From Prevotella sp. (GTDB lineage Bacteria; Bacteroidota; Bacteroidia; Bacteroidales; Bacteroidaceae): 38,692 nucleotides of DNA. Positions 17,914-27,640 of this stretch are shown here, in pieces; the first letter of the stretch is position 1; every line of letters begins with the position of its first letter. Location: positions 1 to 38,692 of the forward strand of contig JALEWR010000117.1 in assembly GCA_022783515.1 (NCBI GenBank), in the 5' to 3' direction. Under the pieces are notes generated by a model. That model made no database searches. It was not told the origin of the DNA and saw nothing but the letters and a program-made list of their open reading frames with translations. Both the position numbers and the translations under genes were made by a program.

Positions 17914-19347
17914 TTAATAAATTCTATAAGCCATAGAATGAATCTTGCCTGTTACCTGCTTCTTTTCCCAAAGCAACTTGTTGTTAGTCAGGTCGTAACA
18001 GTAAATGCTTCCTTGCATATCGCCCGAAGGAGCGTTGGCCGCCACAAAGAGTTGGCTCTCGTCTTGACTGATATACATCTGTACAATCTTGTCGTTGGGG
18101 TTGCTCAAAGTGAAGGTGGGGGTAGTGGGGAAATTGGTTGTAGCCAAAATGTTATGCCCAAAAATCTTGTTACCTTTACTGTAATATACCACATTCTTTT
18201 GGAGAGCAGCCACCACTGCAGCATCGGTGTCGATGGTTGCTGTGTTGACTGTGCCGCTATTAAGCATCACTGGGTCTACAATGGGGTTAGCCACGCTGGT
18301 GGGGTAATAACCCGGTGAGAGATGATAATAGTTCACGGTGTTTGTTGTGGGGTTGTGTGTGAAGAGTACTAACTGGCGTTTTGACTCTACAACTTCCATA
18401 CCAATGAGCTTCTGTCCGGTGAAAGTGCCGGGGAAAATTTCGGCAGGTACACGCTGGCTGGCATCCATGGGTGTGAGGAGGAGGTGACCCTCGGCGTTGT
18501 CGAACAATGCCATCGCATGGTTGCTGGGACGCATTGGGTTATGGAAGGGAACAATCTCTTTTGCCAATTCCACCTTATTGCCATTCTTCATTACATTGTC
18601 GTAGGTATGGTTCAATGGATAATACATGGTGCTACCTACGGCAAGGAATTCGATAGCCTTCTTGCCTACATACCATACATGGGTAGGCGTACTGTTGGGG
18701 TTGCTTACCAACCAATAGATTTGGTCATCGTAAGTTTTTTGGAGGGTGGTGGTCAAACGATTAGCCGATAGGTTGTACACCGTAGAAGGATTGCCCAAGG
18801 AGATATACATCATTGGTACCTGGTTTGAATTATAAGCAATCTCAAAGGCTGTAGGCTCTTTTGTCAAATCCATATCGGGATTGTTAACCGCCAGAGCGTC
18901 TAAACTGAAGCTCTTGCCGGTATCTTCTGCGGGGAGATAAGACAAGATGGTTTTGCCCTGGTTTTGGGCCAAGACATACAAACCGCGAGCGTAAGCAAAC
19001 TGAATCTCTGTCTTGAAACGATAATATTGTATATCTTCGCCGTTGGTTACTTTCAGACGACCCTCATAATTGCCGGGTTCTTCACATACATATGATAATT
19101 CTTTTTCGGTGGAAACAACCTTATAGTTGATTTCCCATTCGTAAGACAAAGGCTTGTCTTTGTTGGTTTGTTCTATCTGGGGATTGATGGAAAGCACATC
19201 CCATTGATTGAGTATGTATTTTTCTTGTAGGGGTGTGGTGAGCGAAATTCTTGAAATTTCGGATGCACCCGTGGAGTCGTCCTTGATACAAGAGCTGAGC
19301 GATGCCATCATCGCCAGGCAAACTCCTATATATACTATTTTTTTCAT
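17914..19347 (-). CDS. PKD-like family lipoprotein (locus 2)
   Basis: Lipobox SLSSCIKD; PLSYEWEINYKVVSTEKELSYVCEEPGNYEGRLKVTNGED matches the locus 1 PKD-like segment. Confidence 0.8.
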   Translation of the reverse strand: MKKIVYIGVCLAMMASLSSCIKDDSTGASEISRISLTTPLQEKYILNQWDVLSINPQIEQTNKDKPLSYEWEINYKVVSTEKELSYVCEEPGNYEGRLKVTNGEDIQYYRFKTEIQFAYARGLYVLAQNQGKTILSYLPAEDTGKSFSLDALAVNNPDMDLTKEPTAFEIAYNSNQVPMMYISLGNPSTVYNLSANRLTTTLQKTYDDQIYWLVSNPNSTPTHVWYVGKKAIEFLAVGSTMYYPLNHTYDNVMKNGNKVELAKEIVPFHNPMRPSNHAMALFDNAEGHLLLTPMDASQRVPAEIFPGTFTGQKLIGMEVVESKRQLVLFTHNPTTNTVNYYHLSPGYYPTSVANPIVDPVMLNSGTVNTATIDTDAAVVAALQKNVVYYSKGNKIFGHNILATTNFPTTPTFTLSNPNDKIVQMYISQDESQLFVAANAPSGDMQGSIYCYDLTNNKLLWEKKQVTGKIHSMAYRIY

Positions 19348-19372
19348 AACTTCTATAACTGTGAAATGTTAA

Positions 19373-20110
19373 TTAAATGCCGGAAGCTGCCACTTGTTGA
19401 CATGCCATATAAACACGTCCCATGGCGTCAGAGTCGTAGGCGTTGATTCTGTTTACATACTCGTCGAGTTTGTTGTCGAGGAGTTCTTGCAAGTAGAGGT
19501 AACGCTTAAGTGTAAAAGGAGGCAAACCATAATAGCTTTGGAAAAACTCCCAATAGGATGGAGCGTTCGCCTTGTTGTCGAAAACAATCTTCATCTTTGG
19601 TGTGTAGACGAAGGGTTGGTCGTAGTCGCCCAATCGCACAAACTGTGTCAAATTGGTCTTGAAATCGTTGGTAGGAACCAACTGCAAAACCAATGTGAGC
19701 GAGTCGGAACCTGCCTTGTTCATATCTTTTCTAATCAATTCGATGGGTACACGCACCAAGCTGGTGTTGGCCGGTAAGACAAACTTGTCGGGCAAGGCTG
19801 TGTAATGTACGCCTGCCTTGGCTGTGCTGCTGGGGTCGGCTACAATCTTAAATTCTCTGTCTTGTTGTGAAAGATTGCCTACAAGTTTTACGCGGATATA
19901 GCTCGTGTGCGAGAGTGTGTCGAGCGATTTCAAACCAAAAGAATAGGCTTGTGTAGTGTCGGCTACAGCAGTAAAGACAAATGCCACCTTGTTGTCGCCT
20001 ACATAGAAACCATCTTTGCTGTATTCACCGTCATAATCCACTTGCGAACAAGCAGAAAAACCGATGAGGGCGAGGATGGCGAGCTGTATTTTGCTTAATA
20101 TCTTTTTCAT
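19373..20110 (-). CDS. DUF4843-like surface lipoprotein (locus 2)
   Basis: Lipobox GFSACSQ; ADPSSTAKAGVHYTALPDKFVLPANTSLVRVPIELIRKDMNKAGSDSLTLVLQL. Confidence 0.8.
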   Translation of the reverse strand: MKKILSKIQLAILALIGFSACSQVDYDGEYSKDGFYVGDNKVAFVFTAVADTTQAYSFGLKSLDTLSHTSYIRVKLVGNLSQQDREFKIVADPSSTAKAGVHYTALPDKFVLPANTSLVRVPIELIRKDMNKAGSDSLTLVLQLVPTNDFKTNLTQFVRLGDYDQPFVYTPKMKIVFDNKANAPSYWEFFQSYYGLPPFTLKRYLYLQELLDNKLDEYVNRINAYDSDAMGRVYMACQQVAASGI

Positions 20111-20152
20111 AAACTTCGTTGTTAAATGTGGTTCAGCTTATAGCTTCTCTTA

Positions 20153-21601
20153 TTATTTATTACCAAATTCCAATTCTTTCTCCGGCCATGGAAGCACAAA
20201 AATAGTGGATGAAGGTTGGAAGGTGGTAATGCCCAAATAGTTTTTGAAAGATACGTTATAATGCTTGAGAGCATAGAATACCTGTCCTTCGCCGGGCATC
20301 CCACGCATACGTTCGCGCAACATCTCTTGCTTGAAGTTGGCAAGGGTATTAACTTTTGTGTCGGCAACCGATTCCAAACCGCGACTGCGTCTTACATCAT
20401 TGAGCAAGGATATGGCACGCGGCTTGTCGCTTTCGTACAGACTTTCGCTCAGGATATAATACATCTCGGGCAAGCGAATCAGGGTGACGCCTTTGAGGGG
20501 CTTTGTGAACTGCTCCTCTTCGTTCTCCACTAAACGTGTGAAAGCAAAGGGACGGTTGGTGGTGGTGTACTGACGATAGTAGGCTGAGTAGCGAATGTCG
20601 GCATTGCTGGCTGTGAATGAAGATGCCTCATAGAGGTTGGCCAAGTCGCGACGAGCCTCCATGTAATGTCCTGTTTCATTGTTTGCCAAGAAACGATTGA
20701 CAATGTCTTCGCCCAATTTTTCATTATAATGGCCGAAAATCAATTCAGAATTGGCGGGAAATCTCTTCACATCGGTCATAGATGTGAGCTTCTTCAATTC
20801 AAAATTATGTGTGGCTTTAATGACTTGTTCTGCATATTTTGCAGCGTTTAAATTATCGCCCATCGCATAATAGATGCGGGCTTTGGTTGCTGCAACAGCA
20901 TACTTGTTGAAGAAGATTGCACGTCCTTTGGTGTAATCGGTTGACAGTTGAGACTCTACATTTACCTCATCGTCGTTAGCCAATAGTTTTTCAGCTTCGT
21001 TGAGGTCGTTGAGCATCAACTCAAACACCTTGTGCAAGGTGTACACGGGCTTGTTTTCCAAGTCGAATGTGGTGCTATAGGGAATACCGCGAGTCTCGGA
21101 TGTACTTCTTAGATAGTCTTCGGCATAGAGACGTGCCATGTCGAAATGCAAGAAAGCCCTTAAACCCAAGCATTCGCCCTTCATCAATGCAAACTCACTG
21201 CTTTGTAGGTTTGTGCTGTTGAGATGTTTCAGTACGTTGTTCAAATCTGATATGACTTTGTATTGTGAAGTCCATAACTGATCGATTGCTTGTTGTACTG
21301 TGGCGTCCTTATAATCGTAGTTAGAAATCTTGTTGTAGTCTTGGTTGGTGTCGTTGTACCCAAACAGCTGACCAAGAATATCCACTGTACCGTACGACAT
21401 TTCTCTGCCATACAAGTCGGTAGATGCCATTTGTCCGTAGATACCATACATCGCATCACGGAAACCTTGTACGTTGCTAAATTGCTTGTCTTCGTCCAAG
21501 TGTCCCAAAGGCTGTACATCGAGGAAATCGTTGCACGAGGTGAGCGTTGCTCCACCCATGGAGAGCATGAGGACAACAAGCGACTGATATATTTTTTTCA
21601 T
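20153..21601 (-). CDS. RagB/SusD family nutrient-uptake outer-membrane lipoprotein (locus 2)
   Basis: Lipobox TLTSCNDFLDVQPLG; LGLRAFLHFDMARLYAEDY; LIRLPEMYYILSESLYESDKPRAISLLNDVRRSRG. Confidence 0.96.
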   Translation of the reverse strand: MKKIYQSLVVLMLSMGGATLTSCNDFLDVQPLGHLDEDKQFSNVQGFRDAMYGIYGQMASTDLYGREMSYGTVDILGQLFGYNDTNQDYNKISNYDYKDATVQQAIDQLWTSQYKVISDLNNVLKHLNSTNLQSSEFALMKGECLGLRAFLHFDMARLYAEDYLRSTSETRGIPYSTTFDLENKPVYTLHKVFELMLNDLNEAEKLLANDDEVNVESQLSTDYTKGRAIFFNKYAVAATKARIYYAMGDNLNAAKYAEQVIKATHNFELKKLTSMTDVKRFPANSELIFGHYNEKLGEDIVNRFLANNETGHYMEARRDLANLYEASSFTASNADIRYSAYYRQYTTTNRPFAFTRLVENEEEQFTKPLKGVTLIRLPEMYYILSESLYESDKPRAISLLNDVRRSRGLESVADTKVNTLANFKQEMLRERMRGMPGEGQVFYALKHYNVSFKNYLGITTFQPSSTIFVLPWPEKELEFGNK

Positions 21602-21621
21602 AATTCTATACTGCTATAACT

Positions 21622-24600
21622 TTATAATGAAAATCTGAATGACATCTCAACGCTGTTAGAGTAGGGGTAGTACAAACCGCGTTCGCGTTTTACGCTTGAG
21701 AGGTAGAACAAGTCGTTGGCGAGTAATTCGACACGCATACGCTTGATACCATAGCGTTGAATCAGACGCAAGGGTACTTCATAACCCAATGAGATGCTTG
21801 AAAGAGTGAGGTAGTTGTTGGTTTCAACAAAGCGTGACGATTGGAGAGGAGCTCCGGGAGGTAGGGTCAGGCTGCGGAATTTAGCAATGTCGCCCTCTTG
21901 TTTCCAACGGTCGGTGAAGACGCGACGGTCGGCATTGAAGATAGGATTGGTTCCTTCTACCTTGCTCGCCAGTGTTTCGTTATACACGGCTCCACCAAAA
22001 GAGTATTGGAAAGTAGCTGCGAACGAGAACTCTTTGTAGGTGAGGTATGAACTCAACGCACCGATACCGAAAGGTGTGGTGTCGCCAAAGATTTGCTTGT
22101 CGTTGGCATTATAGTCGAAGGTGTAATTGCCATCGCGTGTGATAAATACTTCTTTACCGGTAATAGGGTCGATACCTGCTGAAGGCACAACTTTGAGAGC
22201 GGTGAGCGATTGTCCCTCTTCGTAAACGGGGAGGGGTGCCAAGCCACCTTTCTTCAGGTTTTCTTCATTGCGGGCTTTCAATGCGTTACTGATTTGTTTA
22301 ATCTTATTCTTGTTGTAAGAATAGTTGAGTGAGAGCGACCATTGCCAATCTTTGGTTTGGATGGGGATGACGCGAGTAGACAATTCCACACCCTTATTCT
22401 CCACGGCACCTACGTTTTCGCGGGTTGTGGTTACACCCACAGAAGGTGCTTTGGTGATATCCAAGAGCAGGTTGTCGGTGTTTTTGATATAATATTCTGC
22501 AGTAAAGTCCCAACGACCATTGAACATGGTGAGGTCGATACCCACGTTGGTGTTGAGGGTACGTTCCCATGTAAGTGCGGGGTTACCGATGGTGATAGGA
22601 ATAGCACCTACACCCTTACCATAATAATAGCCCTTGGTATAATCGTAGGTGGTGAGAGCTTGGTAGGGGTCGAACGAGATGTTGCCCAAATAACCTATGC
22701 TGGCACGCAACTTCAAGAGTTGGAAAGGAGAGCCTTTCATAAACTTCTCTTTGTGGATATTCCATCCTCCACCCATACTCCAGAATGGAGCAAAGCGGTT
22801 GTTCTTACCAAATTTAGACGAACCTTCATAACGATAAATCACGTCTAAGAAATAGCGGTTGTCCCAAATAGCATTGGCGTTGACATAGAAACCTACACCT
22901 GTCGACTTCATGTCCGAACCGTCGGGATCACCGTCGGCATAGCGTGCGGCAAAGGCTGCGTGTCCTAACTTATCGGTATAGAAACCGCGTGAACTGTAGC
23001 TTGTTCCGTCGGTGTGGTTCGATTCAAAGTTAGAACCTGCCATAGCGGTAAGGAATAGCTTGTCGGTGAGATAGCTGTTGTAAGATGCCATCAGCTTACC
23101 TTGAATGCTGGTGGTAGTAGAGAAGCTTTCCGCCAACGAACCGCGTCTTGACACGTCGCTATTGTTTCTAATCTCTTGATAGCTGAAAGGCGATACGAAA
23201 TTGTGTGAATCGCTCTTACTCTTCTGGAAAGAGAAATCACCGTCAATACGCACTTTCTCACCAATCCACACTTGGAGTGAGGTGGTGTTGAGGAAGTCCA
23301 TGTTGTTACTCTTGTTATAGCTGCCTACTGTTGCTTCATAAAGAGGGTTAGAGATAGACGACGTGATGCTCTGACGCAAGTTGCCTTGTTGGTCGTAAGG
23401 ACTTTCGTAGGGATTCAAACGCACCCAGTTGGAGAAGTCTCCGTAAGGAGATACGTCGGAGTTGGTGTTGTTAAAGGTCAATGTATTAGATACATAGAAC
23501 CTGCCTTGCTTGCTGTATGAGAGCTTGAAGTTACCGGAAAGACGTTCACGACCGGAACCTTTCATCACACCGGCATCGTTGCTATAACGCACACCGAGGT
23601 TGTAACGAGCATTCTCGTCGCCACCGTCTACGCTCAAACTGTGTTGGTGTGAGAACGCATTACGCAAAGGCTTGCTGATCCAATCGGTGTTAACGCCCGA
23701 CTTGACAATGGCAAAATTTCTTGCATACATTTCGTCTAAATCGTATTGACTCGACTTGGAAATACTGCTATATACACCCGAGAGACGTTCAAATTCTAAC
23801 TTTTCTTCAGGAGAAAGCAGGTTGTAGTCGCTCAAGTCGGGTACAGAAAGACGATAAGTACCGCTATAGTTGAGCTTGAGCTTGCCGCCTTTCAAGGCCT
23901 TGGTGGTAATGACGATAACACCGGCAGAGGCCTTTGCACCATAGAGAGCGGTGGCAGACGCATCTTTCAATACGGTGATATTCTCAATATCGTTCATGTC
24001 CATGTCGTAGATATATTCGGCATTAACCTGCGAACCATCAACTACGAATACGGGCATATTGGCTGTTCCTTCAAAGGTGGCACGGCCACGGATGTTGATC
24101 TCTGCCATCTTGTTGGGGTCAGAACCTGCAACATTGTTTTCCATAATCATCATACCCGGCACGAAAGCCGAGAGGCTTTGCAGCACATTCTTGGTGCCTT
24201 GCATCATCAGCTGGTCGCGTTTGACGCTTACTTGCGAACCTGTAAAGCTGTTCTTGTTCTTTGTTCCATAACCGGTAACAACCACTTCGCCCAGCGTACC
24301 GCCGTCTTCTTCCATCACGATGTGGGCTGTTGTGCCGTTCTTTACGGTGCGTTGTGCTGTTTTATAGCCCACATATGTAAAGGTGAGGTACACCTCTTTC
24401 TCTTGGGTCAAAATCTCAAAGCGTCCATCGAGGTCGCTGATGTAGCCACCATTCAATCCACGCATGCGAATGGTTACACCGGTGAGAGGAATGCCTTGTG
24501 TGTCGACAATCTGACCTTTCACCAAACTTCCTTCGCCGGGTTTTTGTTTGGGGGTAATCATAATGTTCTTGCCCTCAACGGTATAAGTGCCTTTGATTTG

Positions 24601-24879
24601 TGTCATCAACAAGTCTAAAGCTTCTTTGAGTGTTGTGTTTTGAACATTAACACTGACAATGCTCAATGGGTTGATTTGCCCCTCTTCAAACTGAATGTTA
24701 AACTGCGATTGCTTGCTGAGCTCGTTGCAAAGGCTTTTTAACGAAACACGTTCCATCGAAACCGTTATTTTGGTTTGGCTGACAGATTGTGCCGATAACG
24801 TCTGACTGAATGGGGTAGAGCATAGGAACAACATAAGAATGATGAACCATGCACTTCTCAAAATGAAAGTCTTTCGCAT
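21622..24879 (-). CDS. SusC/RagA family TonB-linked outer-membrane protein with N-terminal STN domain (locus 2)
   Basis: STN-like segment MERVSLKSLCNELSKQSQFNIQFEEG...EGKNIMITPK; plug ITVLKDASATALYGAKASAGVIVITT; terminal FYLSSVKRERGLYYPYSNSVEMSFRFSL. Start placed at MRKTFILRSAWF (24879). Confidence 0.96.
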   Translation of the reverse strand: MRKTFILRSAWFIILMLFLCSTPFSQTLSAQSVSQTKITVSMERVSLKSLCNELSKQSQFNIQFEEGQINPLSIVSVNVQNTTLKEALDLLMTQIKGTYTVEGKNIMITPKQKPGEGSLVKGQIVDTQGIPLTGVTIRMRGLNGGYISDLDGRFEILTQEKEVYLTFTYVGYKTAQRTVKNGTTAHIVMEEDGGTLGEVVVTGYGTKNKNSFTGSQVSVKRDQLMMQGTKNVLQSLSAFVPGMMIMENNVAGSDPNKMAEINIRGRATFEGTANMPVFVVDGSQVNAEYIYDMDMNDIENITVLKDASATALYGAKASAGVIVITTKALKGGKLKLNYSGTYRLSVPDLSDYNLLSPEEKLEFERLSGVYSSISKSSQYDLDEMYARNFAIVKSGVNTDWISKPLRNAFSHQHSLSVDGGDENARYNLGVRYSNDAGVMKGSGRERLSGNFKLSYSKQGRFYVSNTLTFNNTNSDVSPYGDFSNWVRLNPYESPYDQQGNLRQSITSSISNPLYEATVGSYNKSNNMDFLNTTSLQVWIGEKVRIDGDFSFQKSKSDSHNFVSPFSYQEIRNNSDVSRRGSLAESFSTTTSIQGKLMASYNSYLTDKLFLTAMAGSNFESNHTDGTSYSSRGFYTDKLGHAAFAARYADGDPDGSDMKSTGVGFYVNANAIWDNRYFLDVIYRYEGSSKFGKNNRFAPFWSMGGGWNIHKEKFMKGSPFQLLKLRASIGYLGNISFDPYQALTTYDYTKGYYYGKGVGAIPITIGNPALTWERTLNTNVGIDLTMFNGRWDFTAEYYIKNTDNLLLDITKAPSVGVTTTRENVGAVENKGVELSTRVIPIQTKDWQWSLSLNYSYNKNKIKQISNALKARNEENLKKGGLAPLPVYEEGQSLTALKVVPSAGIDPITGKEVFITRDGNYTFDYNANDKQIFGDTTPFGIGALSSYLTYKEFSFAATFQYSFGGAVYNETLASKVEGTNPIFNADRRVFTDRWKQEGDIAKFRSLTLPPGAPLQSSRFVETNNYLTLSSISLGYEVPLRLIQRYGIKRMRVELLANDLFYLSSVKRERGLYYPYSNSVEMSFRFSL

Positions 24880-25070
24880 AATTGGATAAATAATGGTTAT
24901 AACTATTTGATTAATTCTATTCGCTTGAATATTGCTTGTATGGGAAACGTGGGCTTTGTATCTATAATACGTCTCCTCTGTTCTCTTAGTGAAGAGTGAG
25001 TGGGTGATTGTAGTAGCATTGGCGATATTGTGCGACAACGTTTTTAAAACAATTTTTGCTCACGAGATTG

Positions 25071-25097
25071 CAAATATACATAAAAATATAAATTCAA
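25071..25097 (-). promoter_or_regulatory. Candidate Bacteroidota promoter for the locus 2 SusC operon
   Basis: Plus CAAATATA (25071-25078) = minus TATATTTG; CAA at 25095-25097 gives a short 16-nt spacer. Implies a 5' leader of about 185 nt. Confidence 0.4.
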
Positions 25098-25209
25098 CTA
25101 ATACTTTTTAAAAGAAATGTTGAAGAAAGGTGTTAAAATGGTAGATATTTTGTGCTTTGTTGTGTTACAGACTGCGATGTTTGTGTAATCGTCTCCTGTC
25201 CATAACATT

Positions 25210-25318
25210 TCTGCGTCATCTGCGTCATCTGCGAGAGCCTTTAACCCAAACCTGCTTGAACTCTGCTCATTTAGCTTAACTCAAAAGCTCTCGCAGAGAA
25301 TGCAGAGAACGCGGAAGA
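25210..25318. repeat. Imperfect inverted repeat with 9-bp internal periodicity flanking a 40-bp interspersed element
   Basis: TCTGCGTCATCTGCGTCATCTGCGAGAGC (25210-25238) versus GCTCTCGCAGAGAATGCAGAGAACGCGGA (25287-25315); perfect core CTGCGAGAGC/GCTCTCGCAG. Confidence 0.75.
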
Positions 25319-25384
25319 CTTTACTCCAAACAGAGTGGAAAGAGGGCGCAGACATCGCAGTCGCGATGGCAAAACTCGCAAAAG

Positions 25385-25534
25385 TAAGCAACTACACATA
25401 AAACATTTTTTAAGCAACGACATATACCACTTCTCACAACATCTTTTATATCATCATCTCATAAGCATTCTTGATAAAAGTAGTGAGCTGTTGTGTGTGT
25501 CGTTGCTTATAAAATTAAATTTGTATGTCGTTGC
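25385..25534. repeat. Symmetric four-copy TAAGCAACGACA motif array (two forward, two reverse)
   Basis: TAAGCAACTACACATA (25385-25400), TAAGCAACGACATATA (25411-25426), TGTCGTTGCTTA (25498-25509), TATGTCGTTGC (25524-25534). Confidence 0.75.
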
Positions 25535-25593
25535 CCTTAACCGGTGTCGTTATAGTTCGTCTCCCCATCTTTTTTTGAACACTCGCAAAAACA

Positions 25594-25625
25594 AAGGTGG
25601 ATGTACCATTCGATACATCCACCTT
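25594..25625 (-). terminator. Rho-independent terminator of pckA
   Basis: Perfect 12-bp stem AAGGTGGATGTA (25594-25605)/TACATCCACCTT (25614-25625), 8-nt loop, followed on the minus strand by UUUGUUUUUG. Confidence 0.93.
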
Positions 25626-25648
25626 ATTATATATAATCCAAATAAAGA

Positions 25649-27262
25649 TTACAACTGAGGACCGGCTGCAACAAGAGCCTTACCTGCTTCGTTGCCGGTG
25701 TACTTCACGAAGTTCTTGATGAAGCGGCCTGCCAAGTCTTGAGCCTTTTCGTCCCATTGAGCTGCGTCAGCATATGTGTCGCGTGGGTCGAGGATGTTGG
25801 TGTCAACACCTTCAAGCACAGTGGGAACTTCAATGTTGAAGTAAGGACTGGTCTTGGTAGGTACGTTGTTGATGGCACCGCTCAAGATACCGTCGATGAT
25901 ACCGCGTGTATCCTTGAGAGAGATACGCTTGCCGGTACCGTTCCAACCTGTGTTAACGAGGTAAGCCTTAGCACCGTTTGCTTCCATCTTCTTCACCAAT
26001 TCTTCAGCATACTTTGTGGGGTGCAATTCCAAGAATGCTTGACCGAAACATGCAGAGAAAGTAGGTGTGGGTTCTGTGATGCCACGTTCTGTACCGGCCA
26101 ACTTAGCGGTGAAACCGGACAAGAAGTAGTACTTGGTTTGTTCTGGGTTCAAGATTGAAACCGGAGGAAGAACACCGAATGCGTCAGCACTCAAGAAAAT
26201 CACTTGCTTAGCAGCGGGACCTGCCGATACGGGCTTAACGATATTGTCGATGTGGTTGATAGGGTAAGAAACACGAGTGTTCTCGGTCTTGCTGCCATCG
26301 GTAAAGTCGATCTTGCCATTAGCGTCAACAGTTACGTTCTCGAGAAGAGCGTCGCGTCTGATAGCCTTGTAGATATCGGGTTCAGATTCTTTGTCGAGGT
26401 TGATAACCTTAGCGTAGCAACCACCTTCAAAGTTGAAGACACCGTTGTCGTCCCATCCGTGTTCGTCGTCGCCGATGAGCAAACGCTTGGGGTCGGTAGA
26501 AAGAGTGGTCTTACCGGTACCTGAGAGACCGAAGAAGATGGCTGTGCTCTTGCCTTCGAGGTCGGTGTTGGCAGAACAGTGCATGGAAGCGATACCCTTC
26601 AAAGGCAAGTAGTAGTTCATCATAGAGAACATACCCTTCTTCATTTCACCGCCGTACCATGTGTTCAAGATAACCTGCTCCTTAGATGTTACGTTGAATG
26701 CGATAACAGTTTCAGAGTTCAAGCCCAGCTCTTGGTAGTTTTCAACTTTAGCTTTAGAAGCGTTGTAAACGATGAAGTCGGGTTCTTGGTCCAACTCTTC
26801 TTGAGTTGTGGGTTTGATGAACATGTTTGTAACAAAGTGAGCTTGCCAAGCAACCTCAACGATGAAACGAATCTTCATGCGAGTGTCTTTGTTGGCACCG
26901 CAGAAACCGTCAACAACGAACAAACGCTTGTTGGAAAGTTCTTTCTTTGCCAAGTCGTTAACTACTGCCCAAGCAGCTTCTGTCATCTTCTTGTTGTCGT
27001 TTTTGTACTCGTCAGATGTCCACCATACAGTGTCGTGTGAGTTAGCGTCGTCAACAATGAATTTATCTTTAGGTGAACGACCTGTATAGATACCGGTCAT
27101 CACGTTAACAGCACCAAGTTCTGTTTCTTGTCCTTTTTCAAAACCTTGAAGGCTTTCTTTTGTTTCTTCTTCAAACAACACTTCGTATGAAGGGTTGTAA
27201 ACAACTTCTGTTGTTCCTGTAATTCCGTACTTTTCGAGTACTGACTTATCAAAATTTGCCAT
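25649..27262 (-). CDS. pckA: Phosphoenolpyruvate carboxykinase (ATP)
   Basis: [17 protein letters not shown]-loop, [26 protein letters not shown]; full length 537 aa. Confidence 0.98.
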   Translation of the reverse strand: MANFDKSVLEKYGITGTTEVVYNPSYEVLFEEETKESLQGFEKGQETELGAVNVMTGIYTGRSPKDKFIVDDANSHDTVWWTSDEYKNDNKKMTEAAWAVVNDLAKKELSNKRLFVVDGFCGANKDTRMKIRFIVEVAWQAHFVTNMFIKPTTQEELDQEPDFIVYNASKAKVENYQELGLNSETVIAFNVTSKEQVILNTWYGGEMKKGMFSMMNYYLPLKGIASMHCSANTDLEGKSTAIFFGLSGTGKTTLSTDPKRLLIGDDEHGWDDNGVFNFEGGCYAKVINLDKESEPDIYKAIRRDALLENVTVDANGKIDFTDGSKTENTRVSYPINHIDNIVKPVSAGPAAKQVIFLSADAFGVLPPVSILNPEQTKYYFLSGFTAKLAGTERGITEPTPTFSACFGQAFLELHPTKYAEELVKKMEANGAKAYLVNTGWNGTGKRISLKDTRGIIDGILSGAINNVPTKTSPYFNIEVPTVLEGVDTNILDPRDTYADAAQWDEKAQDLAGRFIKNFVKYTGNEAGKALVAAGPQL

Positions 27263-27342
27263 GTCTTAAATATGTTTTTAAGTGAAAAAATAAACAATTT
27301 GGCTATGAAAATAAGCTTTGTGCTGTCCTTTCATAATGTAGG

Positions 27343-27373
27343 CAAAGTTAGCAAAATAGAGCATAACTGGCAA
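27343..27373 (-). promoter_or_regulatory. Candidate Bacteroidota promoter for pckA
   Basis: Minus TTG-N20-TAACTTTG (plus CAAAGTTA at 27343-27350; CAA at 27371-27373), about 80 nt upstream of the ATG. Confidence 0.6.
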
Positions 27374-27488
27374 GTTTGATACTATAATTTTACTTTTGAT
27401 ATTCGATTATTAGGTTAAAGAATATAAAAAAGCGAAGGCCACCTTGTTTTTGCTATTCATACATTACAAAAAAATGATAGGATTTATT

Positions 27489-27496
27489 TAATTTTG
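27489..27496 (+). promoter_or_regulatory. Candidate -7 element for upp
   Basis: TAATTTTG on plus, about 145 nt upstream of the upp ATG; no clear -33. Confidence 0.35.
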
Positions 27497-27640
27497 CAAT
27501 CAAAACCATGTTTGTGTTTGGACAAAAGCATATTGACAGGCCTATTGGGGCTTTCTCGCAGCGAACAAATGTTGTTGAAGTTGCGGAAGAGCATGCTTTT
27601 GATAAACGCATCAATAACCTCTTTTATTCCAACGTACACT

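Noticed and set aside
24880-25038. Upstream in-frame extension of locus 2 SusC (MSHNIANATT...)
   Set aside because: Signal sequence starts at MRKTFILRSAWF; the extension lies in the predicted 5' leader.
25385-25534. Possible CRISPR array
   Set aside because: Only four short copies in mixed orientation, spacing not uniform, and no cas genes.
25335-25658. 107-aa plus-strand ORF downstream of pckA
   Set aside because: Covers the dyad array and the pckA terminator; no ribosome-site or domain evidence.
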